A DNA stretch of 64,000 bases from Photobacterium frigidiphilum (GTDB lineage: Bacteria; Pseudomonadota; Gammaproteobacteria; Enterobacterales; Vibrionaceae): positions 186,001 to 250,000 of the forward strand of contig NZ_PYMJ01000001.1 of assembly GCF_003025615.1 (NCBI RefSeq), given 5' to 3'. The notes under the pieces are model-generated. The model saw nothing but the letters and a program-made list of their open reading frames with translations. It was not told where the DNA came from and made no database searches. The translations under genes were made by a program, and so were the position numbers. This document shows, in pieces, positions 1 through 7,232 of this stretch. Positions within the stretch are counted from its first letter, which is position 1, and every line of letters begins with the position of its first letter.

Positions 1-25
1 TTAAATAAGGTATTTTGTTTTTACT

Positions 26-1000
26 ATGTTTAGTTTTTCTGAGTTTTATAAGCTAATCGCCCAGCACGAAACCCTTCGTCCTTGGCTAAATACCTTACCA
101 AAGCAATTAAGTGATTGGGAAGAAGCAGAGCACGGCGACATGGGTCGTTGGATCCGTGCATTGAAAAAATTCCCCACAGATAAGCCAGATATTATCGATA
201 TCAAAAACGAAGTGAGTGTTCGTTATGAAGATGGCGTTGCCAACGGTGAACAAAAACGTTTAGACAGTTTGTTACGTTTATTGCACCCGTGGCGTAAAGG
301 CCCGTACAACATGCACGGTATCCACATTGATACTGAATGGCGTTCAGATTGGAAATGGGATCGCGTATTACCGCATATCTCACCACTGCAAGGTCGTTCA
401 GTGTTAGATGTCGGTTGTGGTAACGGCTACCACATGTGGCGTATGTTAGGTGAAGGGGCGGCATTAACCGTCGGAATTGACCCATCAAACCTCTTCTTAA
501 TCCAATTTGAAGCAATACGTCGCTTAATGGGTGATGATAACCGCGCGTTTTTATTACCTTTAGGTATTGAACAACTGCCAGAGTTAAAGGCATTCGATAC
601 CGTTTTCAGCATGGGCGTACTTTATCACCGCCGTTCGCCATTAGATCATATCATTCAGCTAAAGAACCAACTTCGTAAAGATGGTGAAGTGATTCTGGAA
701 ACCTTAGTGATTGAAGGTGACGAAAACGCAGTATTAGTGCCAACAGGCCGTTACGCGCAAATGCACAACGTATACTTTTTTCCATCAGCAAAAGCGTTAA
801 AAGTCTGGATGGAAAAATGTGGCTTTGTTGATGTTCGTATTGTTGATGAAAGTGTCACAACCACCGATGAGCAGCGATCGACAGATTGGATGACCAATAA
901 TTCCTTACCGGAATACTTAAACCCAGATGATCCAACAAAAACCATTGAGGGTTACCCTGCACCTAAGCGCGCTATTTTAGTTGCTCGGAATCCTGACTAA
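26..1000 (+). CDS. cmoB: tRNA U34 carboxymethyltransferase CmoB
   Basis: CmoB transfers the carboxymethyl group of carboxy-S-adenosylmethionine to 5-hydroxyuridine at wobble position 34, making cmo5U in several cytosolic tRNAs so that they read more codons. The 324 residues match the usual family length. A Rossmann methyltransferase motif, VLDVGCGNG, lies at about residues 126-134, and the conserved N-terminal part ([10 protein letters not shown], about residue 90) and [12 protein letters not shown] are family hallmarks. Its usual partner cmoA, which makes the cofactor, would lie just left of the window. No strong Shine-Dalgarno is visible in the 25 bases before the ATG. A hairpin terminator follows. 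Confidence 0.95.
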   Translation: MFSFSEFYKLIAQHETLRPWLNTLPKQLSDWEEAEHGDMGRWIRALKKFPTDKPDIIDIKNEVSVRYEDGVANGEQKRLDSLLRLLHPWRKGPYNMHGIHIDTEWRSDWKWDRVLPHISPLQGRSVLDVGCGNGYHMWRMLGEGAALTVGIDPSNLFLIQFEAIRRLMGDDNRAFLLPLGIEQLPELKAFDTVFSMGVLYHRRSPLDHIIQLKNQLRKDGEVILETLVIEGDENAVLVPTGRYAQMHNVYFFPSAKALKVWMEKCGFVDVRIVDESVTTTDEQRSTDWMTNNSLPEYLNPDDPTKTIEGYPAPKRAILVARNPD

Positions 1001-1011
1001 CCACTGACAAA

Positions 1012-1037
1012 GGGATGCTTTTCGCATCCCTTTTTTT
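1012..1037 (+). terminator. Rho-independent terminator after cmoB
   Basis: GGGATGC and GCATCCC form a perfect 7-bp stem with loop TTTTC and are followed by seven T. It lies 12 bases after the cmoB stop. Confidence 0.9.
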
Positions 1038-1089
1038 ACGCTAAACTATCGCCGTTTATAGAAAAATAGAAGTTCTTCTGGGAGAGACC

Positions 1090-1866
1090 ATGCTTCGCCG
1101 CAGCTTAACATTACTCACTTTAACCATGCTTTCAGGCTGTACACTTACACAGTCAAAAAATCACGAAGAAACCTTAATTGCCATTAATACAATGGAAAAG
1201 AGTGTCAATATTCAGCTTGAGACCATGACTCAGCAAATTAATGAACAAAATGAACATATTGCCAATTTGGAAAATGAATTATCATCAGTATCCAAAGATG
1301 TGAAGTTCGTTAAACATAAAGTATTAACTCAACCTAAACTGGTTGTAGAGAAACAAGTCATAACGATCCCAGCAGAAGCTAAACCTATTGATATTAAAGT
1401 CGCTAATGGCAAAGCTGTTTTAGGTCAAGAAGAATGGATTTGGCTAGATTCGGTTAAACAGCATTTTAAAGCTCGGATTGATACTGGTGCAACAACATCG
1501 TCACTGAATGCTGTTGATCTGCAAGTTTTCGAACGTGATGGTAAAGAATGGGTTCGCTTTAACTTAAGTCACCTTAACGATGAAACAAGCAAAAAGCCGG
1601 AAATCATTGAAGCGCCAGTGGTACGCTGGGTTAAAGTTCGTCAATCTACTTCAGAAGAAGCAGCTCGACGTCCCGTTATCGAAGCATGGATTCAATTAGG
1701 ATCATTACACGAGAAAGTACAATTCACATTGGCAGATCGTACTCAAATGACCTACCCCGTATTGCTCGGTCGTGAATTTTTTAAAGACATTGCATTGGTT
1801 GATGTTGGCAAACAGTTTATCCAAGGAAAGAGTCAGCCCGAAGCGGCATCAAAGACTAATAATTAA
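1090..1866 (+). CDS. Retropepsin-like (RimB / DUF785-type) lipoprotein protease
   Basis: Predicted envelope lipoprotein with a retropepsin-like aspartic protease domain, the family often labelled 'ATP-dependent zinc protease' (Pfam Zn_protease). A lipobox, LSGC, gives lipidation at Cys17. Residues about 30-75 look like a coiled coil (ETMTQQINEQNEHIANLENEL). The catalytic-type motif DTGATTSS lies at about 131-138, and a second family block, YPVLLGREF, lies near 222-230. Shine-Dalgarno GGGAGAG precedes the ATG. The next gene starts 14 bases later, so this is the first gene of a three-gene unit with an inactive transglutaminase/7TM protein and an ATP-grasp ligase. By family analogy it may cleave what the ligase makes; that is inference. 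The coiled-coil lipoprotein form is larger than stand-alone RimB-type proteins. Confidence 0.85.
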   Translation: MLRRSLTLLTLTMLSGCTLTQSKNHEETLIAINTMEKSVNIQLETMTQQINEQNEHIANLENELSSVSKDVKFVKHKVLTQPKLVVEKQVITIPAEAKPIDIKVANGKAVLGQEEWIWLDSVKQHFKARIDTGATTSSLNAVDLQVFERDGKEWVRFNLSHLNDETSKKPEIIEAPVVRWVKVRQSTSEEAARRPVIEAWIQLGSLHEKVQFTLADRTQMTYPVLLGREFFKDIALVDVGKQFIQGKSQPEAASKTNN

Positions 1867-1880
1867 ATGATGAGGATGTC

Positions 1881-3392
1881 ATGACGTCAAGAATACCTTT
1901 TTACTTTATAGTTTCATTACTCGTTTTTGCGGGTATTGCACTAAGCATGTACCGTCATGATGTGTATGGCGTACCTTGGACGCCAGGTGCAGAACGTGCC
2001 GTTTGGGAAGTGGAAGCACGCGTTGAATTCGATGCGATTGGTGATCCGGTTAAAATCTCAATGGCAGCACCTGAAACACAGCAGGGCTTCACATTAATTG
2101 ATGAAAGTACGTCATCACCAGGTTACGGTGTTGCGTTAATTGATACCGATAAAGGTCGCCGTACTGAATGGTCTATTCGTGAAGCAATGGGACAACAAAT
2201 TCTGTATTACAAAACGCAGATGCTTATCGATGATCAGGCCAATTATAAAGACACCCCTCCCAAGGGTGAGCCAATGATGGTTAGCTTAGATAACCCGCAA
2301 CAAACCGCTGCCACAGCATTGCTTGACCAAGCCCGCACTCGTTCTTCTGACAACCTGACTTTGACACGTGAATTGATTAAACAATTTAACGATAAACAAA
2401 ATCAGAATGCAGGTTTGCTTCTCAACAACCTAAGCCGTGAAGAAGCCATTACTGGGCTACTTTCTTTAGAAAAAATTCATAGCCGTGTAGTAGGAGGGCT
2501 TCAACTTGAAGACGGTCGTCGCCGCCAAAGCATTAATCCTATGGTTGAAGTATGGGATACCGCCTCTGAAAAGTGGGAGCTATTTGATCCCCTAACAGGT
2601 AACGAAGGTCGCCCTGATAACGTATTAGTATGGAATCAGCAAGGTCATTCATTATTGGATGTTGTTGGCGGTCGTAACTCACACATTAGTTTCTCAATCA
2701 TTGCACAAGATATTACTCCTCAACAGGCAACAAGAGAAAAAGTACAAGCAGAAGACCTCTTAAACTTCTCGATTCATACGCTGCCAGTTGAAGAACAAGC
2801 GATGTTCAAAACCATCATGCTCGTGCCTATTGGTGCGCTGATTGTTGTTTTTCTTCGCGTTATCATCGGGCTAAAAACATCAGGTACATTCATGCCTGTA
2901 TTGATCGCAGTGGCATTTGTACAAACACAGTTGATCACCGGTATTATCGGCTTCTTATTGATTGTGGGGACGGGGCTAATAATTCGTAGTTACCTCTCAA
3001 AGCTCAATTTACTTCTCGTCGCCCGAATATCCACGGTCATTATTTCGGTAATATTGATTATTTCAGTATTTACCGTTGTTGCCTTTAAGATTGGTTTGGT
3101 TGAAGGTCTGACGATTACATTCTTCCCGATGATCATCCTATCGTGGACTGTAGAGCGTATGTCAATTCTATGGGAAGAAGAAGGCGCAAAAGAAGTCTTC
3201 ATTCAAGGTGGTGGTTCATTGTTAACAGCGGTTTTAGTCTACCTCGCAATGACCAATGAGATTGTTCGTCACCTAACATTTAACTTTATCGGTATGCAGC
3301 TTATTATCATGGCTGTCATTCTAGTGCTCGGTAATTACACAGGCTATCGTTTAAGCGAACTTCGTCGATTCAAACCATTAACGGAGGACTAA
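1881..3392 (+). CDS. Inactive transglutaminase fused to 7TM helices
   Basis: Membrane protein of 503 residues. One N-terminal transmembrane helix (about 6-23) is followed by a periplasmic transglutaminase-like domain (to about 300) and a block of about seven hydrophobic helices (about 310-495). The fold signature is present around RVVGGLQLEDG (about 202-212) and LFDPLTG (about 234-240). There is no cysteine in the whole protein and the position expected for the catalytic His reads INPMVEVW, so it cannot be a thiol transglutaminase; only the Asp is kept. This matches the 'inactive transglutaminase' plus 'UUP1/7TM' domain pair known from comparative genomics. Shine-Dalgarno GAGGATG lies before the start. 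It is flanked by the retropepsin gene and by an ATP-grasp gene that starts 3 bases after its stop. Role unknown; it may be a peptide-binding membrane scaffold. Confidence 0.9.
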   Translation: MTSRIPFYFIVSLLVFAGIALSMYRHDVYGVPWTPGAERAVWEVEARVEFDAIGDPVKISMAAPETQQGFTLIDESTSSPGYGVALIDTDKGRRTEWSIREAMGQQILYYKTQMLIDDQANYKDTPPKGEPMMVSLDNPQQTAATALLDQARTRSSDNLTLTRELIKQFNDKQNQNAGLLLNNLSREEAITGLLSLEKIHSRVVGGLQLEDGRRRQSINPMVEVWDTASEKWELFDPLTGNEGRPDNVLVWNQQGHSLLDVVGGRNSHISFSIIAQDITPQQATREKVQAEDLLNFSIHTLPVEEQAMFKTIMLVPIGALIVVFLRVIIGLKTSGTFMPVLIAVAFVQTQLITGIIGFLLIVGTGLIIRSYLSKLNLLLVARISTVIISVILIISVFTVVAFKIGLVEGLTITFFPMIILSWTVERMSILWEEEGAKEVFIQGGGSLLTAVLVYLAMTNEIVRHLTFNFIGMQLIIMAVILVLGNYTGYRLSELRRFKPLTED

Positions 3393-3395
3393 ACT

Positions 3396-4370
3396 ATGTC
3401 TATATTGTCACAGTTCACCTCACCGTTTAAGCTGCGTGATCGCGGTATTATGGGCATGAATAAGCGGAATCATAGCTATATTGGTCGCTATAACGACCGG
3501 ACGCTTTATCCGTTAGTTGATGACAAGTTAAAAACGAAAATTATCGCACAAGCAGCCGGTGCAACAGTCCCCGATCTGATTGGCGTCATTGATAGCCAAG
3601 TGTTCGTAAAACGTGTTCACGACATGGTTAAAAACTGGCCGGGATTTGTTATCAAACCAGCACAAGGCTCTGGTGGTAAAGGTATTCTTGTTATTATTAA
3701 TCATAAAGATGGTATTTATACCAAGCCATCTGGTGCACAAATAAATAAACAAGATGTTGAGCGTCACGTTACCAATACACTGGCGGGGTTGTTCTCTCTG
3801 GGTGGTAAGAATGACGTAGCAATGATTGAAAACCTGATCCAATTTGATAATGTGTTCGATGGTTTCAGTTTTGAAGGTGTGCCTGATGTACGTGTCATCG
3901 TATTTAAGGGCTACCCTGTAATGGCGATGATGCGTTGTTCAACCGCAGCATCAGATGGTAAAGCAAACTTACACCAAGGTGCTGTTGGGGTCGGTATCGA
4001 TATTGCGACAGGCACAGCGGTACGGGCAGTGCAATTTAATCAACCGATTGAACATCACCCAGATACCGATAGATTGCTAAGCGAATTAGCGGTACCTAAT
4101 TGGAGTAAGTTATTAACACTTGCAGCCAGTGCATGGGAAATGACAGGGTTAGGCTATTTGGGTACTGATATGGTACTTGATAAAAGCAAAGGTCCTATGG
4201 TGTTAGAACTCAATGCACGACCAGGTTTGGCCATTCAAATTGCCAATGGCTGCGGTTTGCTACCTCGCCTACAACATATTGAGCATTTAGGTACAACGTT
4301 TAAAATGCCACCACCAGAAGAACGTGTTGCTTATGCCGCCGATCAGTTTGGCACTAAACCAACGTTCTAA
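3396..4370 (+). CDS. Alpha-L-glutamate ligase-like ATP-grasp (RimK-related) protein
   Basis: RimK-related ATP-grasp enzyme, expected to form amide bonds between an amino acid (probably Glu) and a carboxylate on a peptide or small molecule, using ATP. ATP-binding loop KPAQGSGGKG starts at about residue 87; the metal-binding end motif LELNARPG lies at about 270-277. There is no signal peptide, so it is cytosolic. Its Shine-Dalgarno GGAGGA sits inside the last codons of the upstream gene, so translation is probably coupled. The substrate is not known. The neighbouring retropepsin and cysteine-free transglutaminase/7TM genes form the same set described in amidoligase surveys. A terminator follows, closing the unit. 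Confidence 0.9.
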   Translation: MSILSQFTSPFKLRDRGIMGMNKRNHSYIGRYNDRTLYPLVDDKLKTKIIAQAAGATVPDLIGVIDSQVFVKRVHDMVKNWPGFVIKPAQGSGGKGILVIINHKDGIYTKPSGAQINKQDVERHVTNTLAGLFSLGGKNDVAMIENLIQFDNVFDGFSFEGVPDVRVIVFKGYPVMAMMRCSTAASDGKANLHQGAVGVGIDIATGTAVRAVQFNQPIEHHPDTDRLLSELAVPNWSKLLTLAASAWEMTGLGYLGTDMVLDKSKGPMVLELNARPGLAIQIANGCGLLPRLQHIEHLGTTFKMPPPEERVAYAADQFGTKPTF

Positions 4371-4411
4371 TTGAACAAGATAACCTGAATTTAGGTTAAG
4401 AGTAATATCTA

Positions 4412-4440
4412 AGCCTCAGAGACTATCTGGGGCTTTTTTA
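4412..4440 (+). terminator. Terminator closing the ATP-grasp operon
   Basis: AGCCTCAGA pairs with TCTGGGGCT (one G-U) across loop GACTA, followed by six T. A small inverted repeat, TAACCT/AGGTTA, lies just upstream at 4381-4397. Confidence 0.88.
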
Positions 4441-4512
4441 TATCTCAAAAATGTGCGAATAATATTACTTTCAACAAAGCCTAAGCAATTATTCATCTAG
4501 CTTTCAAAACAA

Positions 4513-5706
4513 ATGGAATTCACTATGTCAGCAACTATATCTAATGCGTTATTTGACTCACATGTCGACCGCAAACAAACCAATAGCATAAAGTGGGATA
4601 AGTATCAGAATGCAGATATCTTACCCATGTGGATCGCTGACAGTGATTTTCGTGTACCTAAAGAAATAACAGAAGCATTACAAGAACATATCAGTCATGG
4701 TGTTTTTGGCTATGGTAAACCCCCTGCTCGTTTAACTGAATTACTCGTTGAGCGTATGAAAACGTTATACAACTGGGATATTCAACCCGAGTGGATTGTA
4801 TTCTTACCCGGTCTAGTATGTGGCCTTAATCTCGCAGTGCGTTCACTAACAGAAGCACATCAAAGTGTGATTACGCCAAGGCCAATTTATCCTCCATTTG
4901 TATCATCCATTAAACTAGCGCAACGTACTGCTTCATACGCGCCAGTCACATTGCAAGATAAACGCTGGTTAATCGACTTTACACAAGTGGAAACCGCTCC
5001 AGAGTCCAAGCTTCTCTTGTTCTGTAACCCATTAAACCCTGGTGGAACGGTATATCGTCGCAACGAATTAGAACAAATATTAACGTTCGCTGAAAAAAAT
5101 GACTTATACGTATGTTCCGATGAAATTCATTGCGATTTAATTCTAGATACGGATGTAAAACACATACCGTTTGCAAGTTTGAATAAAAGCGCCGAGCAAC
5201 GGTCTGTCACGTTAATAGCACCCAGCAAAACCTTCAATATCGCAGGTCTTGGAGCATCAATGGCTATCATTCCAAATTCTGCTCTGCGTCATAAATTCAA
5301 TAAAGTGCGAGCGGGAATAGTACCCGATGTTAATGTACTCGCCTATACCGCTGCACAAGCGGCTTATGAAAGCGGACAGCCATGGTTAGAGCAACAACTT
5401 GCCTACTTACGGCAAAACCGTGGCACGCTAACAGCTGCCATCAACAGCATGCCTTATTTAACGATTCAGCACATTGAAGCCACCTATTTAGCATGGATTG
5501 ATGCTTCAGCGTTACCTGTCACAAGCCCTTTTAAATTCTTTGAGCAGGCAGGTATTGGTCTTTCTCCTGGAGCCGATTTTGGTGATCCCAAATTTGTACG
5601 GTTAAACTTTGGCTGTACCCATGAAACGCTTGTTGAAGCCTTACGCCGTATGCACGTCGCCATTGATACATTAGAAAAAGATACGCTTGAATCATTTCAT
5701 CAATAA
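4513..5706 (+). CDS. PatB/MalY-type PLP-dependent C-S lyase / aminotransferase
   Basis: Fold-type I pyridoxal-phosphate enzyme of the MalY/PatB group, typically cystathionine beta-lyase (C-S lyase) activity on cysteine conjugates. Hallmarks: N-terminal DxxPMWIADSDF, NPLNPGG (about residue 172), SDEIHCDL, and the PLP-lysine block PSKTFNIAGLG (Lys near 239). Length 397 is normal. Two in-frame starts are possible, 4513 and 4525 (MSAT...); neither has a clear Shine-Dalgarno, and GGA at 4516-4518 is placed slightly better for 4525. It stands alone after a terminator. Cystathionine lyase and MalY-like regulatory roles both occur in the family, so the exact substrate is open. Confidence 0.85.
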   Translation: MEFTMSATISNALFDSHVDRKQTNSIKWDKYQNADILPMWIADSDFRVPKEITEALQEHISHGVFGYGKPPARLTELLVERMKTLYNWDIQPEWIVFLPGLVCGLNLAVRSLTEAHQSVITPRPIYPPFVSSIKLAQRTASYAPVTLQDKRWLIDFTQVETAPESKLLLFCNPLNPGGTVYRRNELEQILTFAEKNDLYVCSDEIHCDLILDTDVKHIPFASLNKSAEQRSVTLIAPSKTFNIAGLGASMAIIPNSALRHKFNKVRAGIVPDVNVLAYTAAQAAYESGQPWLEQQLAYLRQNRGTLTAAINSMPYLTIQHIEATYLAWIDASALPVTSPFKFFEQAGIGLSPGADFGDPKFVRLNFGCTHETLVEALRRMHVAIDTLEKDTLESFHQ

Positions 5707-5742
5707 TGAATATTTAGACTAAAGTTCTGCTATTACAGACCG

Positions 5743-5775
5743 ATAAAGAGATACTTTAATAAGGAATCTCTTTAT
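5743..5775 (+). promoter_or_regulatory. Hairpin spanning the ribosome-binding site of the VC2046-like gene
   Basis: ATAAAGAGAT (5743-5752) and ATCTCTTTAT (5766-5775) are perfect 10-bp arms. The 13-base loop contains the only Shine-Dalgarno-like AAGGA. The ATG at 5780 begins four bases after the stem. Without melting, the AAGGA-to-ATG spacing is about 14 bases; with the stem formed, it is brought close. Confidence 0.6.
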
Positions 5776-5779
5776 AACG

Positions 5780-6283
5780 ATGCAAGTCCATACTTTAGAT
5801 AAAGCACTGCTAATTAACGAAGTGCAGCTTGGTAACCAACTCAACCATGCGGTTGAAGGTGGTCGCCGTGCTGACTTTGCGTTAATGCTGGCTTTTCTAT
5901 CACCGGATCATCTAGAGACAACCCCCGTAGACTCAGCGTCAGAACAGACAGAAGCAGATCTACGTGCATACTTTGAACTACCCGAACCACAACCACTAAC
6001 GAGTACCGAGCATTGTTATAGCCGCGGAGCCGCTCAAGCAGATGTTTTTCATAAAGGTGGTTTAAGTAGTTCGCAATTTCTTCATGAATTAAAGCCAACA
6101 GCACTTACTTTCCCCCCGCTAGGTACGAAAGGTATGCCCGAAGAGTTGTACCACAACCTTTCAGGTCACGAACGCCGCAAATTACCGCCAACGGAAGATG
6201 CAACCATTCAAGCGTCACCACAAGATTTGTATTTATCATTGATACAATCAAAACGCTATGCAGAGATGTATCATTCAGCATAA
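5780..6283 (+). CDS. VC2046/SO_2500 family protein of unknown function
   Basis: 167-residue cytosolic protein without signal peptide or membrane segment. It resembles the VC2046/SO_2500 family, found in Vibrionaceae and Shewanella and of unproven function (one domain database names it after ribosomal S4). Visible features are an acidic middle part, short conserved-looking blocks such as HKGGLSSSQFLHELKP (about 93-108) and NLSGHERRKLPP, and a C-terminal helix. It is read alone, downstream of a PatB-like gene and upstream of an SDR gene. The start sits right after a perfect hairpin, which suggests translational control. Confidence 0.75.
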   Translation: MQVHTLDKALLINEVQLGNQLNHAVEGGRRADFALMLAFLSPDHLETTPVDSASEQTEADLRAYFELPEPQPLTSTEHCYSRGAAQADVFHKGGLSSSQFLHELKPTALTFPPLGTKGMPEELYHNLSGHERRKLPPTEDATIQASPQDLYLSLIQSKRYAEMYHSA

Positions 6284-6482
6284 TGCTACCTACTCTTCCA
6301 GCATTCGTTAGATAAATATTTATTTCGTGACAGTCATCATAGCTTTGATACCTTCCAAAGGAAGCATCTTCACACTTTACTAACATTTATTAACAGAGTC
6401 TCATTATATGCGTGTCTTTTCACATTCAATCAATTGAAAAGGCGTCAATATATTCAAATAACGTTAGTAATTTATAAGTTGG

Positions 6483-7181
6483 ATGGTAGGAATGGATATT
6501 GCGAACTCAGTTATTTTAATAACAGCAGCAGGCAGTCCGATGGGAAAAGCAATTTCAATGCACTTTGCCTCCCTAGGGGCACAACTTGCTTTACTTGATA
6601 CTAATCCATCTACACTCAAACAAACCTATGAGGCATGCCTTGCAATTGGTGGTTCCTGCGAACAATTTTTACTAATCAGTAAAGATGAAAATACCATTAT
6701 GCATATCATCAATGATGTGCATAATCATTTTGGGGCAATCGATATACTCGTCAATTATTGGTTGGGGGAAGATCTTCCAAGCTTATTCAGTGATGGTTCT
6801 GTTGATAAATTCAGTCGTTCGATAACAAAAGGGGCGACAACTTTTTTTATTTTTGGTAAACAAGCCGCTAACTACATGCGAAAAAACAACAGCAAAGGTC
6901 TAATTATTAACCTTGCAGCTCATCAATTCAATACTCAAACCACCATCACCTCTGGATCAAAAGCGATGATTTCTGGTTTAACACAAAGTTGGGCATCAGA
7001 ACTTGCTGAATTTAATATTCGGGTTGGTGGGGTTGTACCTATGAGCTTCAGCCACGAAGCAAATAACCCACAAGGTAATTTATTAAACCAGCACCTTCAA
7101 TACGAAATAGTAAGAAGCGCTGAATATATAGTGGCAAATGATTATTTTAATGGAAGAATGATCGAGGCAGAAGTGGGATAA
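6483..7181 (+). CDS. Short-chain dehydrogenase/reductase-like protein, catalytic Tyr missing
   Basis: Rossmann-type SDR homologue of 232 residues. The nucleotide-binding motif reads TAAGSPMGKA (about 14-23) instead of TGxxxGxG, and the usual NNAG block reads NYWL. The active site YxxxK is degenerate: Lys160 remains in TSGSK but the Tyr position 156 is Thr. The protein is therefore probably not a normal oxidoreductase, and may be a regulator or a pseudoenzyme. The frame is intact and codon use looks normal, so I do not call it a pseudogene. Starts at 6483 or 6492 (MDIANS...) are both possible. It converges on adhE and shares its terminator region. An inverted repeat CTTTTCA/TGAAAAG lies upstream near 6416-6441. 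Confidence 0.75.
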   Translation: MVGMDIANSVILITAAGSPMGKAISMHFASLGAQLALLDTNPSTLKQTYEACLAIGGSCEQFLLISKDENTIMHIINDVHNHFGAIDILVNYWLGEDLPSLFSDGSVDKFSRSITKGATTFFIFGKQAANYMRKNNSKGLIINLAAHQFNTQTTITSGSKAMISGLTQSWASELAEFNIRVGGVVPMSFSHEANNPQGNLLNQHLQYEIVRSAEYIVANDYFNGRMIEAEVG

Positions 7182-7183
7182 AA

Positions 7184-7207
7184 AAACCCGCCAAATTGAC
7201 GGGTTCT
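7184..7207 (-). terminator. Terminator of adhE
   Basis: On the minus strand ACCCGTC and GGCGGGT pair (one wobble) across loop AATTT, followed by seven T. On the plus strand the stem is the same but the T-tract is poor. Confidence 0.85.
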
Positions 7208-7232
7208 ATAATTATGATTCGCTATTTAAGAA

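Noticed and set aside
4381-4397. Small palindrome before the terminator at 4412
   Set aside because: Six-base arms, probably a side product of the intergenic sequence; only the terminator is supported.
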